Assembly: GCA_017386965.1 (NCBI GenBank)
Contig: JAFOGE010000147.1
Location: 1-8,495, forward strand
Length of the DNA stretch: 8,495 nucleotides
Reading direction: 5' to 3'
Origin: Clostridia bacterium
Lineage (GTDB): Bacteria; Bacillota; Clostridia; Oscillospirales; CAG-272
Made by a program: the position numbers and the translations under genes. The stretch's first letter is position 1. Each line of letters starts with the position of its first letter. This document shows, piece by piece, positions 7,101 to 8,495 of this stretch. The notes below the pieces were generated by a model. The model was not told the origin of the DNA. It made no database searches and worked only from the letters and a program-made list of their open reading frames with translations.

Positions 7101-7808
7101 ACCGGCTCGCAGTGCCAGATCGACTACGCAAACGAGATGGTTGCGATCATGGGTGACTCCGCAAAGCACTCCACCGCGAACCGTGACGCGCTTAAGAGCA
7201 TGACCTGGACGCGCGAGGAGTACGAGCAGGTTTCCAAGCAATTTGAGAACCTGGCGGCAATTCCCAACTATCCCGGCTCCTACATCATCGGCCGTTACAC
7301 CAACTTCGCATTCCTGGCTGCCTACAACGAGGATGCAGATCCTACGACTGAGATGCTCAGCTACATCAACATCATCAACACCGAGATCACACGTAAGCGC
7401 GAGGAGTTCAAGCTGGAAACCCTCCAGATTGGACAGAAACTTTCCCAGAAGCGTTTGAATCAGGCCACCGAGGCAGTCAAGCTTTTGGAGGAGCGCTACG
7501 GCAGTAAGTATGCAGACGTGATCAAGGCTGCGAAGTACGCGATCGTCAACGCCGAGAGAAGAATCGAGCAGGTTTACGATACGGCAACTGCTTTTGCGGA
7601 GCTTCTTCCTGAGCAGCACGGATACAAGGAGTACCATAAGGTCAGCGGCGGAACGGTTACGGTTCCGGATTATTACGTCAACATCTCCAGACAGACGTCT
7701 GAGGAGAAGTACGGCGGATTCGCAATCGACAGTCTGAACGAGAATGAGCTGATCTACTTCATTTCCGAGGCGCTGCAGGATGCTGCAGATGCATTGGCTT
7801 CTTATTAA
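4122..7808 (+). CDS. Giant secreted ABC-transporter solute-binding protein with N-terminal carbohydrate-binding-like modules
   Basis: 1228 residues, about three times a normal family-1 solute-binding protein. Residues 1-29 are a Sec signal peptide (basic start, hydrophobic 9-27, likely cut after VHA); there is no lipobox, since C11 lies at the start of the hydrophobic stretch. Residues about 140-340 and 370-530 look like two related beta-sandwich modules sharing G-x-Y-x-I, RS and PFAEA...W motifs, suggesting glycan binding. Residues about 530-695 are mostly helical. Residues about 700-1100 are the binding domain: SVEVWVPYGR, AGMGPDIYMG, LPETQSFSMMFVRKDIL with IPKTWEDI, FRTGEMPIIISNY, and SGATATVMISG before SAWKFMEW, as in MalE/LipO-type proteins. 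Residues about 1085-1165 are charged and helical, followed by a short tail. The protein should sit outside the membrane and deliver a sugar or oligosaccharide to the permease 33 nt downstream. Codon choice is strongly biased, implying high expression. The substrate is not evident. Confidence 0.85.
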   Translation: MRNTKIMRIMCLLLATLILVSSIVIVVHADGNDYGGASIEDFKDQMSTISYDDYMKMYSDYFGTNKTGKEILTFDATKDLVFKDTAGNVIEIKDGSWTMTAKDGTVYSSLAAAVSAGYNQADLVYPAEYGEGSDKQWALYTPDYGSVTWTLDLAALGMTEGGLYFIGLEYYSLAGKPTAVERSFKLNGSVPFAEARSLTIPKIWASFMPDGETAISATYELGKNDSLAELEAAAKDAGLIYTVAEDGKSVTVQQPEVVTEKVNAFLNRYELRFFLTDNERNEIRPTMEQVEQWASYTLRDSDGYYADALGFVIEPTAEGTVDLALDGVNEAVVISKIVLTPYAAMKSYEEYKADVEAMIGGYKEGSDKVKLEAEYTSNTSTNVVYPIEDRSSALSSPVDTTRTVLNTIGTEKWATSGQWAEYKFSVETSGFYNIYSRFKQSYLDGMYVSRSLQIFTNKSKADYKATFNNTAGYYNGAPFAEAAILRYDYSDNWQVSGLTSSGNADNYKIYFEAGVVYTLRFEVTLGSMNEQVRNIESILTALNNDYLSILKLTGTTPDDYRDYNFYSLLPEVLNNMSEQATALKALSNFLKTSAGVASTYTGVCDKLYVLIEEMVTDEDTIAKNLDTFKSYVGSLGTFLTDAKTQPLQLDYLCIQNSEAEVPKAAANFWQTLVHEVKSFIQSFLRDYNSMGAMGDIDVSESVEVWVPYGRDQANVLRNLSTNNFTPNYDIAVNLKLVNAGTLLPSILAGMGPDIYMGLGDDNVINYAIRGALEQIETLAYDSVEAFEEAMYKSYNAAAMVVLGLEDADGDMHYYGLPETQSFSMMFVRKDILAELGIEIPKTWEDIYVAQSKLESNNMEIGVTTDYKIFLYQMGGELFADEGMRINLDSVVGLAAFEKMCNMFTQYSFPYQYDAANRFRTGEMPIIISNYTALYNQLKVFATELDGLWTFVPMPGFKQADGSIKNESISGATATVMISGTQNKQSAWKFMEWQTGSQCQIDYANEMVAIMGDSAKHSTANRDALKSMTWTREEYEQVSKQFENLAAIPNYPGSYIIGRYTNFAFLAAYNEDADPTTEMLSYINIINTEITRKREEFKLETLQIGQKLSQKRLNQATEAVKLLEERYGSKYADVIKAAKYAIVNAERRIEQVYDTATAFAELLPEQHGYKEYHKVSGGTVTVPDYYVNISRQTSEEKYGGFAIDSLNENELIYFISEALQDAADALASY
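4557..4739 (+). repeat. Internal protein module A of the binding protein (residues ~146-206)
   Basis: This is the core of the first N-terminal module: G162-x-Y-x-I, ERS at 181-183, then PFAEA at 191-195 and W204. It matches module B in motif order and spacing. The bases at 4691-4705 (TCCCTTTGCAGAGGC) are identical to 5552-5566 in module B. The module's second half appears to resume after an inserted stretch, near residues 260-340. Confidence 0.5.
5373..5609 (+). repeat. Internal protein module B of the binding protein (residues ~418-496)
   Basis: The second copy of the motif series: W419 followed by G430-F-Y-N-I, SRS at 449-451, PFAEA at 478-482 and W493. Overall identity with module A is low outside these motifs, so an old duplication or two members of one domain family is likelier than a recent repeat. 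Confidence 0.5.
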
Positions 7809-7841
7809 GAAACCGACAATCTATATAAGGAGAAAGAGCAA

Positions 7842-8495
7842 ATGGCACAAAAAACAGCAAAAGCAAAGGCTGTCGCCAGAAAGGATATGAGCTACGCCCA
7901 GTGGATCCTGAAGGAGATGCGGCGCAATTGGGTCGCGTATGCGATGATCGCGCCTTACGTCATCATCTTCACCCTGTTCACGGTCATTCCCGTCGTCCTT
8001 TCTGTGATCATCAGCTTCACCGACTTTAACATGCTCCAGTGGCCGAACTTCGTTTGGCTGGAAAACTACATCAATCTCTTCTTTGCAGACGACACCTTCC
8101 TGCTCTCCTGCAAGAACACGTTGATCTTTGCCGCCATCGTTGGACCGGTATCCTACCTTTTGTCCTTCCTGGTTGCATGGTTCATCAATGAGCTTTCCCC
8201 GAAGATCCGCGCAATCGTTACGTTGATCTTCTACGCCCCCTCCATTTCCGGTCAGGTCTATATGATCTGGGGTACGCTCTTCAGCGCGGACTCCTACGGA
8301 TGGATCAACGCAACCCTGATGGAGCTGGGTATGATTAACGAGCCCGAAACCTGGTTCCGCGATGCCGAGTGGGTTATGCCCCTTTGTATCGTCGTTGCCC
8401 TTTGGACCTCGCTGGGTACCTCCTTCCTGTCCTTCATTGCCGGCTTGCAGGGCGTTAACCGCGATATGTACGAGGCGGGTGCCGTGGACGGTATC
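7842..8495 (+). CDS. ABC sugar transporter permease, MalF/UgpA type (3' end outside window)
   Basis: The first 218 codons of a binding-protein-dependent permease; the frame is still open at the window end. ATG 7842 follows AAGGAG (7827-7832) at 9 nt and lies 33 nt after the binding-protein stop, so the two genes share a transcript. The N-terminal 30 residues are basic and cytoplasmic, followed by membrane segments at about 31-58, 92-115, 122-145 and 177-202. IAPYVIIFTLFTVIPVVLSVIISFTDF is the typical first segment of MalF/UgpA-type permeases. The EAA loop that contacts the ATPase begins at the very end (GVNRDMYEAGAVDGI, residues 204-218), followed in full-length proteins by a conserved Gly. 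The usual length is about 290-320, so roughly a third is missing. It should form a membrane channel with a second MalG-type permease, presumably encoded next. Sugar specificity cannot be read. Confidence 0.93.
   Translation, partial: MAQKTAKAKAVARKDMSYAQWILKEMRRNWVAYAMIAPYVIIFTLFTVIPVVLSVIISFTDFNMLQWPNFVWLENYINLFFADDTFLLSCKNTLIFAAIVGPVSYLLSFLVAWFINELSPKIRAIVTLIFYAPSISGQVYMIWGTLFSADSYGWINATLMELGMINEPETWFRDAEWVMPLCIVVALWTSLGTSFLSFIAGLQGVNRDMYEAGAVDGI

Noticed and set aside
4161..7637. 1158-codon open frame on the minus strand, antisense to the binding-protein gene
   Set aside because: It mirrors the sense codons exactly and stays open because TTA, CTA and TCA are not used. Its translation is low-complexity (rich in Arg, Leu, Val, Gly) with no recognisable domain and no ribosome binding site was seen.
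1..8495. CRISPR arrays, tRNA or rRNA genes, insertion sequences, phage or integrase genes
   Set aside because: No regularly spaced repeats, no tRNA-like cloverleaf, no transposase or integrase motifs and no terminal inverted repeats were seen on either strand.

Overview
The window looks like a chromosomal segment of a Gram-positive bacterium of the Bacillota, most likely class Clostridia. It carries an RNase M5 gene, which is mainly a Bacillota trait, and a MalF-type sugar permease behind a very large secreted binding protein. Ribosome binding sites are strong AGGAGG/AAGGAG types, the main promoter is a clear sigma-A type, and coding sequence is moderately G+C-rich by eye. Species cannot be named from the sequence. 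All supported genes are on the + strand.

Region 1 (1-3480) is housekeeping. It opens with the 3' end of aspS (aspartyl-tRNA synthetase), closed by a hairpin terminator at 463-517. A tight three-gene operon follows: a peptidase-U32 family protein of the TrhP/YegQ type (tRNA wobble-uridine hydroxylation), uppP (undecaprenyl-diphosphate phosphatase, cell-wall lipid-carrier recycling) and rnmV (RNase M5, 5S rRNA maturation). The first pair overlaps by ATGA and the second is 4 nt apart. A strong terminator at 3431-3479 ends the operon. Two of the genes concern RNA and one concerns the envelope, so this looks like growth-linked bundling rather than a pathway.

Region 2 (about 3480-4121) is a gene-free, strongly A+T-rich control region. 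It holds two identical 15-bp dyads (GTAAAT-N3-ATTTAC) 104 bp apart, a run of A-tracts in approximate helical phase, a near-consensus extended -10 promoter (3873-3901), a small dyad on the predicted transcription start, and a leader of about 210 nt with possible hairpins and two perfect 10-bp palindromes.

Region 3 (4122-8495) is the start of a carbohydrate-type ABC import operon. A 1228-residue secreted protein combines a signal peptide, two related N-terminal modules that look like glycan-binding beta-sandwiches, a helical spacer, a family-1 solute-binding domain and a helical C-terminal tail. It is followed after 33 nt by a MalF/UgpA-type permease cut by the window end. The likely biology is capture of a glycan by the giant protein and import through the permease. 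The second permease and ATPase are not in view, and the substrate cannot be read from the sequence. The composite architecture and its elaborate upstream region are the least ordinary parts of the window.
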